A stretch of 64,000 nucleotides of DNA from positions 3,575,001 to 3,639,000 of the forward strand of contig WPIO01000033.1 in assembly GCA_009760855.2 (NCBI GenBank), written 5' to 3'. Origin of the DNA: Cristatella mucedo (taxonomy: Eukaryota > Bryozoa > Phylactolaemata > Cristatellidae). Below are positions 23,401 to 33,484 of the stretch, piece after piece (within the stretch, counting starts at the first letter, position 1; every line of letters begins with the position of its first letter). The notes under the pieces are model-generated. The model made no database searches and was not told where the DNA came from. It saw nothing but the letters and a program-made list of their open reading frames with translations. Position numbers and translations under genes: made by a program.

Positions 23401-24922
23401 GGTTACATTGTTTAGATGCTTATACGTTTGTCATCGAAGAACACCTGACTAAGCTTGCCGGTTAGTTTTTCCATTTTCTGGGTACTCGTGCTTAAAGAAG
23501 AACTGGTGGTAAAGCTCGCACTAACGTGGGAGCCAATATATATAATTCATTTATATAGCGCCCCAAGATAACTTAATCTCTATTCAGTTGCTTCACATAT
23601 GCTTCGAGGCTCGAGCCCACGACCTCAGTCAGACGTTGGTCGGGGCGAGCACCTTAACCGCTAGACCATGAATATATACTGTTAATAATGCTTAATTTGG
23701 CACTAATAAGCATGTTGTCTCTACCAAAGCTTCGTGATACCTTTAATGAGAATTTGCTTAAATAAAATTTGAGGAGTGATGCTTGATTAGTGCTAATTAT
23801 AATAATGTAATTCATTTGTATAGCGCCCAACAGAACTTAACCTCGATTCAGGTGCTTCACATATGCCACGATGCTCGAACCCACAACCTCGGCCAAACCA
23901 CTAGGCCAAACCAGTACCTGAACGTATGGGATTTGTTGACTAGCTGAGTTGATTGTTTTAACCTCAACTGTGGTGGGCATGAGCATCAGCTCGAGTCGTG
24001 CTTATTTTCTGCTGAGTAGAGAGGTTAGATTGCCAAATCCAGTTCTATGTCTGATGTGCCTTGGTTGGATGCCCGCGTCTCGCCTGCCCACACCTTTGCG
24101 TATTGGTTTGCATAGCAACCAATGGCCCGACCAGAAGTAGCTGCTGCATTGACAAATCTGCTGCTGTTTTGTTAAATGAAATATGACCTTGCAAAGTTTC
24201 ACCGAATAATGACAGATGGCCATTGTAGATTTACCATGGCCTGTAATTCGTCGAGCTGAATTCATGCCCAAGTTTTTTCGGTTTTTCGTCGTGCACTGCA
24301 AACGTTTACTTTGCTTCTATGTGCTGCTTACTGAAAATATGAGGTTGTCTCACCGCGAAGTTGTTATAGCCAGGATTGCAGCTGTCTGTGATGACTTAAC
24401 ATGGATTATTTTTGTGTTCATCCTTAGTTCCCTGTAGATGCATATGTGTATACTTCACGGTGTCGCAGTCGCATTTTGCTACTTTATATCCTATTACTTG
24501 CCACTTACTAAAAGATGCTAATCGGGCTTGTAGCAGTCATCGGCTTTTTTTCAGCTTTGCACACACAGGCAGCGCTATCTCAGGTGAGAGAGAATGACGG
24601 CCCTCGTGGCACCGTTGCCGTCATAGCACCTGACTCAGGCAGTTCGCCCAGCACACTGCCGGCATCTTCGCTTGCTCGAACGGACGGTCGCACGATAGCT
24701 GATGATACTCGAGGCAACTCATCTGTGACTCTCCATACTGGCACTGGCTCAGCCGAACTGTCGTCGATCCGTCGGAGTGCTGCTGCTGCACTACTTGCCA
24801 AAATCTCTTGGGCCTCACAGGAGCTAGGCCATACCACCAATGTAGACTTGGCTCTCAAACTCAACGAACTCATCAAGTCTTGCTGCGAGTCACTGCAGTC
24901 TGTGCAAAACCTGACAATGTAG
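20275..24922 (+). CDS. ZNRD2: ZNRD2 (SSSCA1/p27) zinc-ribbon protein, complete, three coding exons
   Basis: The joined CDS is 20275-20433, 20786-20870 and 24555-24922: 612 bases including TAG, 203 residues, against about 199 for human ZNRD2. The N-terminal block contains WSPPTEAEKKILAAKRERQD and MGDYLLKGYKML. It is followed by a zinc ribbon with CHACG, then CVAC about 19 residues later, and by the acidic DLDSDADKDNP stretch. The last exon carries AALSQVREND, a Ser/Thr/Ala-rich linker, and a C-terminal helix (ISWASQELGHTTN...LIKSCCESLQS) that matches the human C-terminus in order. Human ZNRD2 is described as a centromere/mitosis-associated autoantigen; its biochemical role is unsettled. Start chosen: ATG 20275, which puts Met a few residues before the conserved W-x-PPTEAE, as in human. 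ATGs further upstream in the same frame extend the protein with unconserved sequence. Confidence 0.93.
20786..20870 (+). CDS. ZNRD2: ZNRD2 exon 2 (second zinc-ribbon Cys pair)
   Basis: Acceptor cttccttgtag ends at 20785 and donor gtaatc starts at 20871. It is 85 bp, phase 0 to phase 1. It encodes NILLRDKQQRDYCVAC and then an Asp-rich stretch ending Asp-Asn-Pro. Confidence 0.92.
20983..21145 (+). mobile_element. SINE-A copy, diverged, in the ZNRD2 intron
   Basis: Head (gggttttagctcagtggcaa), box GGTTCGAGTC, then cattgcaagcagtggtcata and tail ggctattaagtcagctaac. Confidence 0.75.
21298..21470 (-). mobile_element. SINE-A copy, diverged, in the ZNRD2 intron
   Basis: Tail (tatttaacagcctcatttgt), then agagccttattggctatcac, gattgcccactggtggattt and gaacccacgacctcggtcgt head. 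Confidence 0.75.
21680..21745 (+). mobile_element. LINE-A/SINE-B 3' tail fragment
   Basis: Contains the AGAGATTAAGTTCTCTGAGG hairpin core and (ATT)n. Too short to tell LINE-A from SINE-B. Lies in the large ZNRD2 intron. Confidence 0.6.
21990..22165 (+). mobile_element. SINE-B copy in the ZNRD2 intron
   Basis: tttagcccagatgttggggt, gcttgccgtgaccaaggtca, then after an extra stretch cgtgggcttgagctcagtgg, tgaagcgcctgaatagacat and ctacacaaatgaattac. Confidence 0.65.
22465..22690 (+). mobile_element. LINE-A 3' UTR fragment
   Basis: Matches the LINE-A 3' UTR (acagcattaagtggctcctt, gtgcttatgcgtgctgac, ctgtgcataatgccactaac) and ends in a decayed hairpin tail with the ATTATT end. Lies in the ZNRD2 intron. 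Confidence 0.75.
22795..22935 (-). mobile_element. SINE-B copy in the ZNRD2 intron
   Basis: ataattcattctagcgccta tail, then agagtttaatctctattcag, tcgagcccacgacctcggcc and accactgggccaaaccag head, in reverse complement. Confidence 0.8.
23540..23672 (-). mobile_element. SINE-B copy in the ZNRD2 intron
   Basis: taattcatttatatagcgcc tail, then acttaatctctattcagttg, ctcgagcccacgacctcagt and ccttaaccgctagacca head. Confidence 0.82.
23805..23918 (-). mobile_element. SINE-B copy in the ZNRD2 intron, shortened
   Basis: gtaattcatttgtatagcgc tail, then cttaacctcgattcaggtgc, tgctcgaacccacaacctcg, then an internal gap before accactaggccaaaccag. Confidence 0.78.
24555..24922 (+). CDS. ZNRD2: ZNRD2 exon 3 (C-terminal helix and stop)
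   Basis: The acceptor (ctttttttcag) ends at 24554. The exon enters in phase 1, completing the Ala codon after DKDNP, and ends at TAG 24920-24922. The 120-residue antisense frame over the same bases is a shadow. No AATAAA is evident in the following 300 bases. Confidence 0.92.
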
Positions 24923-25351
24923 GCGCTTTGAAGTTCCTTCATAATGTTTTAAGTTCTTTCTTGTAATACGTATATGTATTCAAATGTATATACAGTCGGA
25001 CATACGGTCGGTCTTGGTCAAAGCACTGCCACTTCATAGTATCACTTGTCATTCACTCTCAAAACCACCGCTGCGAAATCACAGCTCAGAGCTTTTATAC
25101 CCAACGGAGCTGACACCATAAGTAGTACTACGTCCGATAGATGCTCTGTCTTGCTGTTGAGGGCCCTACACTTGTGGGGCTGTCGAAAGCTGCCGCTTAG
25201 TTAGACATGTGCTTTCTGATGTTTAACGTGCTTAGCTGGGCTTGCACGATCCGAATTGTGTTTTACCTACGAGCAAGATTATCAAAGGACTTTAGACAAG
25301 ATCACGAAAGAGCATCATGAACATATGAGTTGGACGACTTGGTCATGCAAC

Positions 25352-25545
25352 AGATAATAATAAAAAGAATGCATTTGTTATAGCACCCTCTGAGAACTCA
25401 TCTCTTGCTAGGCACTTTACAATTGCTGTAAAGGAAGCATGATCGAATGGTTAGAGGTAGCAGGAGCAATGAAAAATAAGCATAACATGGTTAAAGGTGA
25501 CATGCACAAGGTCTGCATGCAAATGCGGTTAGTGGCAGCATGCTT
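25352..25545 (-). mobile_element. LINE-A 3' UTR fragment
   Basis: (TAATAA), hairpin-tail reverse complement and 3' UTR words (catgcacaaggtctgcatgc, ttagtggcagcatgc), diverged from the other copies. Confidence 0.75.
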
Positions 25546-26231
25546 GGTCTCAGGTGGGCGTATTCATAAAAGAGGCCACCAAGGTTGTAAGCTTAAGGAA
25601 GGACTGTAGCCGCACGTGTAAGTTGAAAGGATAATGCATCCGAGCCTCGGGGATTTTATAAAGTAGTAGGCTGCTAATCTGTAAGCCATCATTAGACCGA
25701 GTCATGTATGGGTAGAAGAAAGACCAGGAATTGCATTGGGTGGCAACCTTGGGGTTTCTTACCGGTGGTTTTCGTCGGTGCCAGATTTGATGATTCTTGT
25801 TCAGAAACTGAAACTGTCCAAAGAGGTCATATTGGCGTCCCTGTCAAGAGCTTTTGGCTGGAATTCTCAGGAATATGCCAGAATGAAAGGTAGCCTGGGT
25901 GACTTCTATCGACCTAAAGTCTGCACAAGTTTGAAAATGGAAAATAAAGTCATTTCAAACATAACCGCATTAGAAAGGTGCTATGTGTGCAACTCATGAG
26001 GTAAAGTTAAAGCGTCTTGAGTGACTCCCTGTTTCTATAGCTTCTTTCACCTTCAGCAAAAATAAAGGCTTGCCTGGTGCAGGAATCTAACCTCCCCCCC
26101 CCCCCCGAGCTGGATCGTGCATTGTAAGCACCTTACCCCTGAACATAGATGCGGGTAACGTAAAAGTTTTGCCGCTGAATTAGAACTGAGCCATTATGAA
26201 AAAGCCGAGGCTTAAGAGCAGTATTATGACG

Positions 26232-26372
26232 ATATAATTCATTTATATATAGCGCCCCAAAAGAACCTAATCTCTATTCAGGCGCTTCACATATGCCTCG
26301 GGGCTCGAGCCCACGACCTCAGCCAGACCCTGGTCGGGGCGAGCACCTTAACCGCTAGACCAAACCAGCTCT
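26232..26372 (-). mobile_element. SINE-B copy
   Basis: ataattcatttatatatagc tail, ctaatctctattcaggcgct, ggctcgagcccacgacctca and aaccgctagaccaaaccag head. The best-preserved SINE-B in the window. Confidence 0.85.
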
Positions 26373-27869
26373 GCAATAGTGATTAATGTCTGATTTATGA
26401 TCTAGCTTTTGCATACGGCTTGTACCTGACCCTAATCGCTATATTGAAGCAGCGGTTTGCCGATCTGTGAGTCCTAGCGCTGAGCTCGAGCTGCTGTAAG
26501 CCCGTTAGTGAGTCGGCTGGAAGTCACCTGTTCGTGTCAGCCGTAAAATACAGGCTATGGTTTGTACTTTTCCTCTACTAAGTCGTCGTTGCTGGTGCTG
26601 CGTGCAGAATACCGAGCACTGTATTGTTATCGTCCGCGTATTTCTAGCTTCAGGTCTTCGCACATTAAACGAATTGTCCCGCTACCCGTAATAGTGAGGG
26701 CTTCGCGGACATAGCAACAAAGCTCCGCGGGGCTGTTCAAAAGCTTGTTGGCGGCGGTAGTACGTCCACACGCCACGCGACGGCCGCTTCTTGAGATGAG
26801 CGGTCCCTAATATTATGTCCAAGCACGGTCTAGCTGCTTGCGATGTGGCTTGACGGGAGGCTCCTCAGTTTCTTGATTGGCGTGGCTACTTCTTTGATGT
26901 GGCTTGATGAGCGGCTGATAGCCAGTCCCAGTCGCTTTTTTGATGTGGCTATTTCTCTGACGGCGGTACGATGTGCGGTCTATTGCCGGGCGTATAAATC
27001 GACGAGCCGAACAACTCGATTAGGCACGTGGGCTGGTAGGTGGCAGCACCGTTTTAGTCCCACCTGTGAGGGTAGGGTAGGCTTGCATGATTGTGTACTG
27101 GTGCAGAGCGATCCCGGCCGGAGTGGCTGAGAACTTCAGGGAATAGACCTTTACGGAAGCGTCCAGCCGCAATTCTGCTTCTCGCGACACAGGCTGCTAC
27201 TTAACTCCGGTCCGCACGATGAAGATTTGCTATTAATTTGATGCCTGGGACTCTTTGCACTTGAGCTTTGGGAAAATAGAGGACAACGATTCAGCAAAAG
27301 TGCGGGCGAGCATTTGAGTGAGAGGAGCCGCTGTCAAGGAAGAAGTGATGAAAAGAGCTTACGACGAAATGCAAGGAAGAAAACTAAAAGAAAGGTCGTC
27401 CGCTGGCTCAGCGAAGAGTGGGAGGTCCGCCTCCAAACTCCGCTGCAAGAAACCCAAAGCAAAGATACATTTGCAATGGCACATTCATAAGCGCGACGAT
27501 ACCTAGTCTAGCTGGCACCAGCGGAACCGCTCTTTTGTGCGAGCCCACAATTACCATTGGAACCCAGCTAAGAACCGCGAGCCGCGGTAAATTGTGACTT
27601 TAGATTAAAACAACGTTTCATCCAAGCAGTTTCGCTGGAAGCCAATACAAATTACTTGCAAGGCACGAGACGTAGGTAAGGATAGAGGATCAGCATGCCT
27701 GTTTAGGGGTTAGGGGCTAACTTAGCAGAAGCACGCGATATGTTTCGTTTTGTCCTACTTGAACGATTGAGGGACATTATTGAACTAGCTTATTGGCGTC
27801 CTGGCAAGATTTGATTTTTCCGACCCTATTCAGTCTGCGTCAAGCTGCGGTCAAGTCTCATCTAGTAGA

Positions 27870-29335
27870 TGCGTCTCGTGTGAAGCTCCACAGGGGTATG
27901 CTCTCGGTCCTTTGCTGTTCCATATTTATAGAGACCCTCTTAGGAAAGTGATACGTGCCCGTGGTACTATCAGCCCGTGGTACTATCAGCTCTCACTCAT
28001 TTATCAACTACACCTTGCTGTAGTAATTAAAACCATCAGAATCAGCTGCGGGGGGGGGAATGATGAACTGAACATCTGCTTTGAAGGCATTTGATCCTGG
28101 ACGTCGGCTAATGTCCGCAAGCTAATCCATGGTGAAACAAAACTCCTCGTAGGAAAAATTTCTATCGAATTAAGAGAATTTGCTCTACTAGTTTGTAATG
28201 ATGTAGTGTGACCATCATCAATAATTGTTGGCGAGTGTTTAACTTTTAAGAATTTCATTCGAAGACCACTTCCACATCCCTGTCGCGGATTAGAGACTAG
28301 TTACCGCCGGTACTGGTTGCGTATAGACTGGACTACTTACTGTAAGTCATTTTTGGCTGGTTACCGAAAAAAAATTAGCCTCTGCAGCTGGTGGTGAATA
28401 CTGCTGCAATATCGGTTAATAAATCCAAGAAATTCAGCATGCGTCTGTAGATGTGGAGCCAGGGTTTTCACGTAGGGGCAAAACCTGTAAATAGTGAAAC
28501 AACCTAGCACAATCTTAGTGTTTATTCTACAAGCACTCGACGGTTGCTTATCGATTGGAAGTAGGATAACATTTCATCATTGATGACGGATGAGGGAGGG
28601 TGGCCCAGATCACTGCTACCCTGGCTCTGGGGGGGGGCGGCAAATGTTACCCACCCGCCTGGCTCCGCTACCATGCGTCTCCTCTGCTAATGGAGCTTTG
28701 GTGGCTCCCAATTGGTTGTCAACGGATACCGAGCAAAATTCTCATTATAGCCCATAAAAGCATGGTATGGCTTGCTTCTTCATGCTAGCTGCTGCAATAG
28801 TTTCAGTCTCGCCGTAAAGTAAAAGTAAAGGTCGGCTTATCTAGTAGCCTCATTTACATATGACAGAAAAATCTTGGCTGCTATCACTACGCTTTCAGTA
28901 GCCAAGACTGGATTGCTTGCTAAAGGACTAGAACCCACGACCTGGCTCGCGAAGAGCGAACACCTTACACCTTGACTGTAACTCTCAGGTCCTTTTTGTT
29001 CAATACATTAGCTAATCCCTCATTACATACATAGACCTTTGGCAACATAAGCTTTATCTCTGCATTGTAGACTGTGGAGCTCAGGTCCAAAATTCTTACT
29101 AAACGCTTTCTTCTCTCCTTCTGGACATCCTTTCCAGCTATCATGCACTTAAACTTGTTTGATACTCATTCTCCTTGACTGCACTCATCCTTCACTATTT
29201 CGCGATCTGTTTCGCGAGTCTGTTAGAAACTTGGTGCATTCGCACCGAGAGCCGCTTAGGCTTTGGCTAAAGAAAACTCTCCAGCGTAACACTCACTTAA
29301 TCTTTGTGGCATTCTGGAGTTTATAGAGATATGGA
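27870..29335 (+). mobile_element. Old LINE-B copy split by a SINE-A
   Basis: Decayed pieces in order: LGPLLFHIYRDPL at about 27905 (RT GSVLGPLLF region); a KLNI..FEGI*SWTSANVRKLI-like stretch at about 28065-28120; a GDRCFSSAGPRLW counterpart at about 29040-29085; and a 3' end (tcgcaccgagagccgcttag, then aaactctccagcgtaacact) matching the LINE-B copy at 56190. A minus-strand SINE-A occupies about 28825-28995. Confidence 0.75.
28825..28995 (-). mobile_element. SINE-A copy inserted in LINE-B
   Basis: tagtagcctcatttacatat tail, ggctgctatcactacgcttt, gaacccacgacctggctcgc head; flanked on both sides by LINE-B pieces. Confidence 0.7.
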
Positions 29336-29575
29336 TCACTATGGAGACGGAGACACATTCAACAATATATTCACAATTAAAGCCCAACACGAGGCCGCAA
29401 AACTTGCAGGAGGCTAAATGACGCGGCGATGTTTAACGGAGACCGACACCAGACACTTGAGCAAACCTACTCTGTTTTCGATGAGAAAACTGCTGAATTA
29501 GCGTCTCGAAGTTCACATTTAGTAAGAAAAGCTACAAGCGAATTAAAGTTAATACGCATTTACTCTGAAATCGTA

Positions 29576-30235
29576 CAAAGCCGGCCTCGGACTGTCGTTC
29601 CGGGCGTGGCGATTCGTCTACCGTGCACGCCTAGAAGTCCGCACGGCAATGACACGCTCGAATCCCGGGGCTCAAACCTGCTGCCGCGTGTGCGGCTACC
29701 CACACAAATCGGTCTGTCACGTGCTGAGCCACTGCAGGCCTCTGTAGTACGTCGCCGCAGCTCGCCGAAACACCGTTCTGGGCCGCCTGGTCGGCGCTCT
29801 CCCAGAGCGTCTGTGGGGCTTCTTGCCTGTGGGCCGTTGCCACCAACTCGCCGGCGGGCAGCCTCTGAAGCCGGACATTATAATCGACTACGGCTCGGAG
29901 GCGTTATTGCCGACGTAGCGGTCCCATTTGGCAATGACGCCGACGCCCTCTGCGTTGCGGCCCAGACGAAGGTGGAAAAGTATTCGGGCATCGCCCGCGC
30001 ACTAGTGGCGAGCGGCTACAGGTCAGCAGCGGTTAGGCCGTTCGTCATTAGCGCCCAAGGCAGCTAGCTCACGAGGAACGACGGTTGCCTGGCGGACCTC
30101 GGCATCCCGCGAAGCGAGCTCCCGGCTTGGCGTCGGCTGTGCGTGTCGGGCGCCATCTCCGGGTCCGAGACCGCGTAGACCCTATTCCGAAGCCGTGAGT
30201 CGTGGGATGCTCCCGCTGCTCCGGCCGGTCAGGGT
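29576..30235 (+). pseudogene. R2/NeSL-type retrotransposon C-terminus: zinc knuckle plus restriction-like endonuclease, broken
   Basis: In one frame (about 29583-29735): SFRAWRFVYRARLEVRTAM, then CRVCGYPHKSVCHVLSHC, a Cys-x2-Cys-x8-His-x4-Cys knuckle. After a frameshift the second frame (to 30067) carries ADVAVPFGNDADALCVAAQ and TKVEKYSGIARALVASGYR, then FVISAQGS. Past a TAG it continues with NDGCLADLGIPRSELPAW. This order is that of the C-terminus of R2/NeSL/CRE-group non-LTR elements, where the endonuclease (PD-D/E-x-K fold) follows the CCHC knuckle. Stops and at least one frameshift show it is dead. A (TA)n tract follows. No rDNA target is seen. Confidence 0.75.
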
Positions 30236-30250
30236 ACCCCGGCTTGAATG

Positions 30251-30290
<40 letters not shown>
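30251..30290. repeat. (TA)n microsatellite after the R2/NeSL-type relic
   Basis: About 20 AT/TA units directly after the end of the endonuclease pseudogene; probably derived from the element's 3' end or arisen beside it. Confidence 0.95.
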
Positions 30291-30292
<2 letters not shown>

Positions 30293-30339
30293 AATTCTTA
30301 ATAAATCTTTCAACCACACTAAAGAGTGCACAGTGAGTA

Positions 30340-31230
30340 GACGTCCTTGATTTGCTGCTTTACTGAAAATAGCTTTCTCAAGGAATTAAATTCCTCGAGC
30401 ATTGCCCCCATCATGTTTTCGTAATACTGCTCTTCAAAGTCCACAGTATATCCTGATGAAAGCACTCGCCTAGCTCCTCTGAGCCAGCTCCCTGATTCTG
30501 ATTGAATGTTTGAAGATAAGAATTACTTTGAGGGATGTTTCCCATCCCTTTTTGGAATAGATCTTAATTAGAGCCTGCTGCTGAACCAACTGCTCGTAGT
30601 TTTCAGCGTCGTACTTGCCCAGAAGGCCGTGAACTACTGCAAAGAAACTGTTCCAAGCCACTTCAAATATCCTGCTCAGCTTCCCGATGAATTCGTCACA
30701 CTCTGCGATTTTTTTCTGCGGTCTGACAGGGGGTACCAGCTTTGACCTTTACCTCTGACAGCTGCGGAGGTACTTGAAAGCTGCTGACTCATTGTCTAGA
30801 GCCATGACTAATTGCGTGATGAGGCCTAACTTGATTTGCAGATATGCTATAGAGCACCTTCCGACGGTTTACCAGCAGCTTCCATTTGATGTTGTTCTTC
30901 CCTGCAGAGAACTCCGCTCTGGCCAGTCCTTTACGTGCTAGTTCGCTTTAGTGTCCCCGACTATCTCACAGGAAAAGAAAACGAGGAAACCTCGTGAAAC
31001 TGCTTTGCAGGTCCATCAGGAATGGCACAATTTCGAAGTCTCGAATGACCTCCCAGCCATCGTCGCCATACTTCAAGGCACTCAGCAACATGTTGGCACT
31101 GGTTTAGTCCTCGTTGAGGTACGCAGAGTGGGCCGCAGGTAGAGACGCGTACTTGTTCCTGGTGCTGAAGCTGCACGGCTTTGAGGCTCCTGGATCAACT
31201 GCCTAGCCATAGACACCCTTCACTCGGCTC
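30340..31230 (-). pseudogene. Relic of an uncharacterised transposon-associated protein
   Basis: Minus-strand segments read LHIKLGLITQLVMALDNESA, AFKYLRSC, CDEFIGKLSRIFEVAWNSFF, AVVHGLLGKYDAENYEQLVQ, and, after frame changes, SEELGECFHQDI and FEEQYYENMMGAML. I recognise this series (LPPLHIKLGLMKxFVKALD ... ERFHQDIxxMEERYQGxWxxxMMADYCW) as a family common in arthropod and cnidarian genomes that is usually annotated only as uncharacterised. Its repetitive distribution is why I call it transposon-associated. The frame is broken in several places. Function unknown. Confidence 0.6.
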
Positions 31231-33484
31231 ACAGGTGATTCCTGTGGCCTCGAACAAACCAGAAAATTACCGCAGAAGTATATTGTCGACTGGACATGTC
31301 GGAACAAGCTAATGACGCTTTCTCCGTTCTATTACTTTCAAGCTTTCATCCAGCTATTTTTCTTCTTGAGCCAAGATGTCAGTAGTACAGCACAGGGACT
31401 TGTTAAGACCAGTGTCTCTGGTCAGACCCGCGAGGTCTTTCGGGTTGGGGAAGTAAGGCCTTCTCTTCTTAGCCGTATCGATGAAACTAGAATCTGGGCC
31501 TGACACACCTTCATCGCTATCTGAATTGCTGTTTTCTCCTTAAGATGTCCGATCCCTCTTTGGAGGAGTAGGAACAGAAAGCTCAGGACAGTGCGTTACT
31601 GAGGCGATGGATGGCGGAATATGTGAATACTCGATGGGAGGCATGCCGTTCGCATGATACCCGCAGTCGGTGAACGTTGGCATCTTGCGTATTAAAAGCC
31701 TGTCGGGATGTACCTGTGCATTCGGTATAAATCCGGTTGAGACCCGTAGGCTGCAAACGCAGGTGATAATCTAATAGCAAAAAGAGGTTGGGCATAGCTT
31801 CCAGGTTGAGGTCAAATTTGATGTTTCGGCAGAATCCATGCGAGGGCTAGTTGGCTTGCAACTATTATGGGTCTGACATGGCGCGATTTTATTACCCAAA
31901 ATTTATAATTAGCCATATAACTATTGTGGCTCTGTAGGGCTATTTAGCCCCTCAGCGGATGCTACGGCTCTCATTCCACCTGCAAACAATAGCCCTGTTT
32001 ATAGTGAAAACTTGAAGATTGCCCAAACTTAAAGAATAAAAAAAAGTTAATCAGCTTTAGTATTTTTACTTTGGGTATTTAATGTATTCCTTGAATTCAC
32101 TCAATTTCCATTTTCTTACTAACCTCTATGGAGATCCTGTTCTTGTTCCAAAGAAGTTTTGAAAAAGGAAGGTGTCTTCGGCATTTCTGCTGACTATAAT
32201 AACCCTCTAGGGCCAAAAAATCAGGATCTTATGATAGTCAAAAATGCCTTCATTGAATAAATAATCATTTGTATGTGAAAGGCTGCAGTAAATTAAAAGA
32301 CATTAAAATTAACCACCTGCTTCACCGACGAGCTCCATAAGTCGTATGTAGAACATACCCTATTGTGCAGTCCAACTCTTTCGTTGCGATTAGACACATC
32401 GTTCACGTCACTTCATGGTCAAGATGCGGTAAATTGAAAGTAAAAACTAGATCTCTGGTGGAAAAAGAAAGGGTACAGCTCTAGAGCTGTTGCTAGTCAC
32501 TGAGCAATGAAAAAAATAATGTCTTTGAAGTTGCCCGCAGTTTTCATGTATCACTCCTATTAGCGGAAGTATTTCCAACGTTAATTCCTACGTTCGCTCT
32601 CCAACCAATTTGATTGCATAATAAAAGTATTATCCATATCCTACTGTAAATTATATAATATATCTCTGTGCCTTTTTATGAGATGCCAAAAATTGTGGTA
32701 AACGATTCTCTGGCGAAGAGTACTAGCGACTTTGAAGCATTGCTTGCTAGTCTTTGCTTGTTCATCACTTGAACTGAAATCAAAATTACTCATTCTGTTC
32801 TAGGCTTTTAGCAATTATTAAAATGAAAAGTGCCATTTGTAATTTGAATAGTGTGCAACGAGTGTTGAGTGGGTTAATAAGCTATTTAGACTAGGAATTT
32901 GGTGAACTGTGGCAATTTTACTCGGAGGTGAGACCCAGTCGGCTATATAGCCTGACAATCATTGGTAAGCCAAGAAAACGGTCGATGAAAATAATAATAA
33001 TTACTATTTTTTAAACGTGTTCTTCCGTGAGCAGGATCTCTAGGATGATTAAGAGGTTAGTCTCGAACGATCAATTTTATTTTTCGGGGAACTTTACAAA
33101 TTCACTACGTACCACAAAGCACGTCTGCTTGGTTCATCGCTGCATATTGTATTCTGATCACAGCTGGCGGCCGATTAATTATCCTTGTCCTGTTTAGACC
33201 TCTGCTAAGGTCAAAAGTGGAAGCACGTTGAGATTGCCGTGTTTGCCTGGGGAAACTGGTTCTGCAGCATCCCACTAAAAAACTGAAACTTGTGCACACT
33301 AAATCGGTCAGATTAAGACAGTGTTTGAGATTAAAGCAGTTCTTGATTTGAAAGCATTAGGAACCGGATATAATCTATTGCTTAGACCGAATTAAACATC
33401 CTTACAGTTGTACGTGGGGTATGAAACTAGTGAGTTCTACTCTATCTCTATAGCAGGTGATGTACACACGCGCCTCTTTGTCGC
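31231..33484. other. Intergenic, AT-rich, no gene supported
   Basis: No recognised exon or repeat. The upstream part (31231-31850) may extend the relic at 30340-31230 on the minus strand (frame with AMPNLFLLLDYHLRLQPTG) but this is unproven. Confidence 0.45.

Larger units (their letters stand above)
24923..27869. other. Intergenic between ZNRD2 and the LINE-B relic
   Basis: Contains a LINE-A tail (25352), a SINE-B (26232), a C-run at about 26092-26106 and, at about 26840-26985, three imperfect direct repeats of a TTGATGTGGCT-containing unit. Open frames at 25736-25999 and 26843-27130 were not recognised. Confidence 0.55.

Noticed and set aside
24580-24942. 120-codon antisense frame over ZNRD2 exon 3
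   Set aside because: Complement of a clearly conserved coding exon, no motif of its own.
29429-30067. 212-codon frame taken as one intact gene
   Set aside because: Only its later part matches the endonuclease; the zinc knuckle lies in another frame, so the frame is a pseudogene mosaic.
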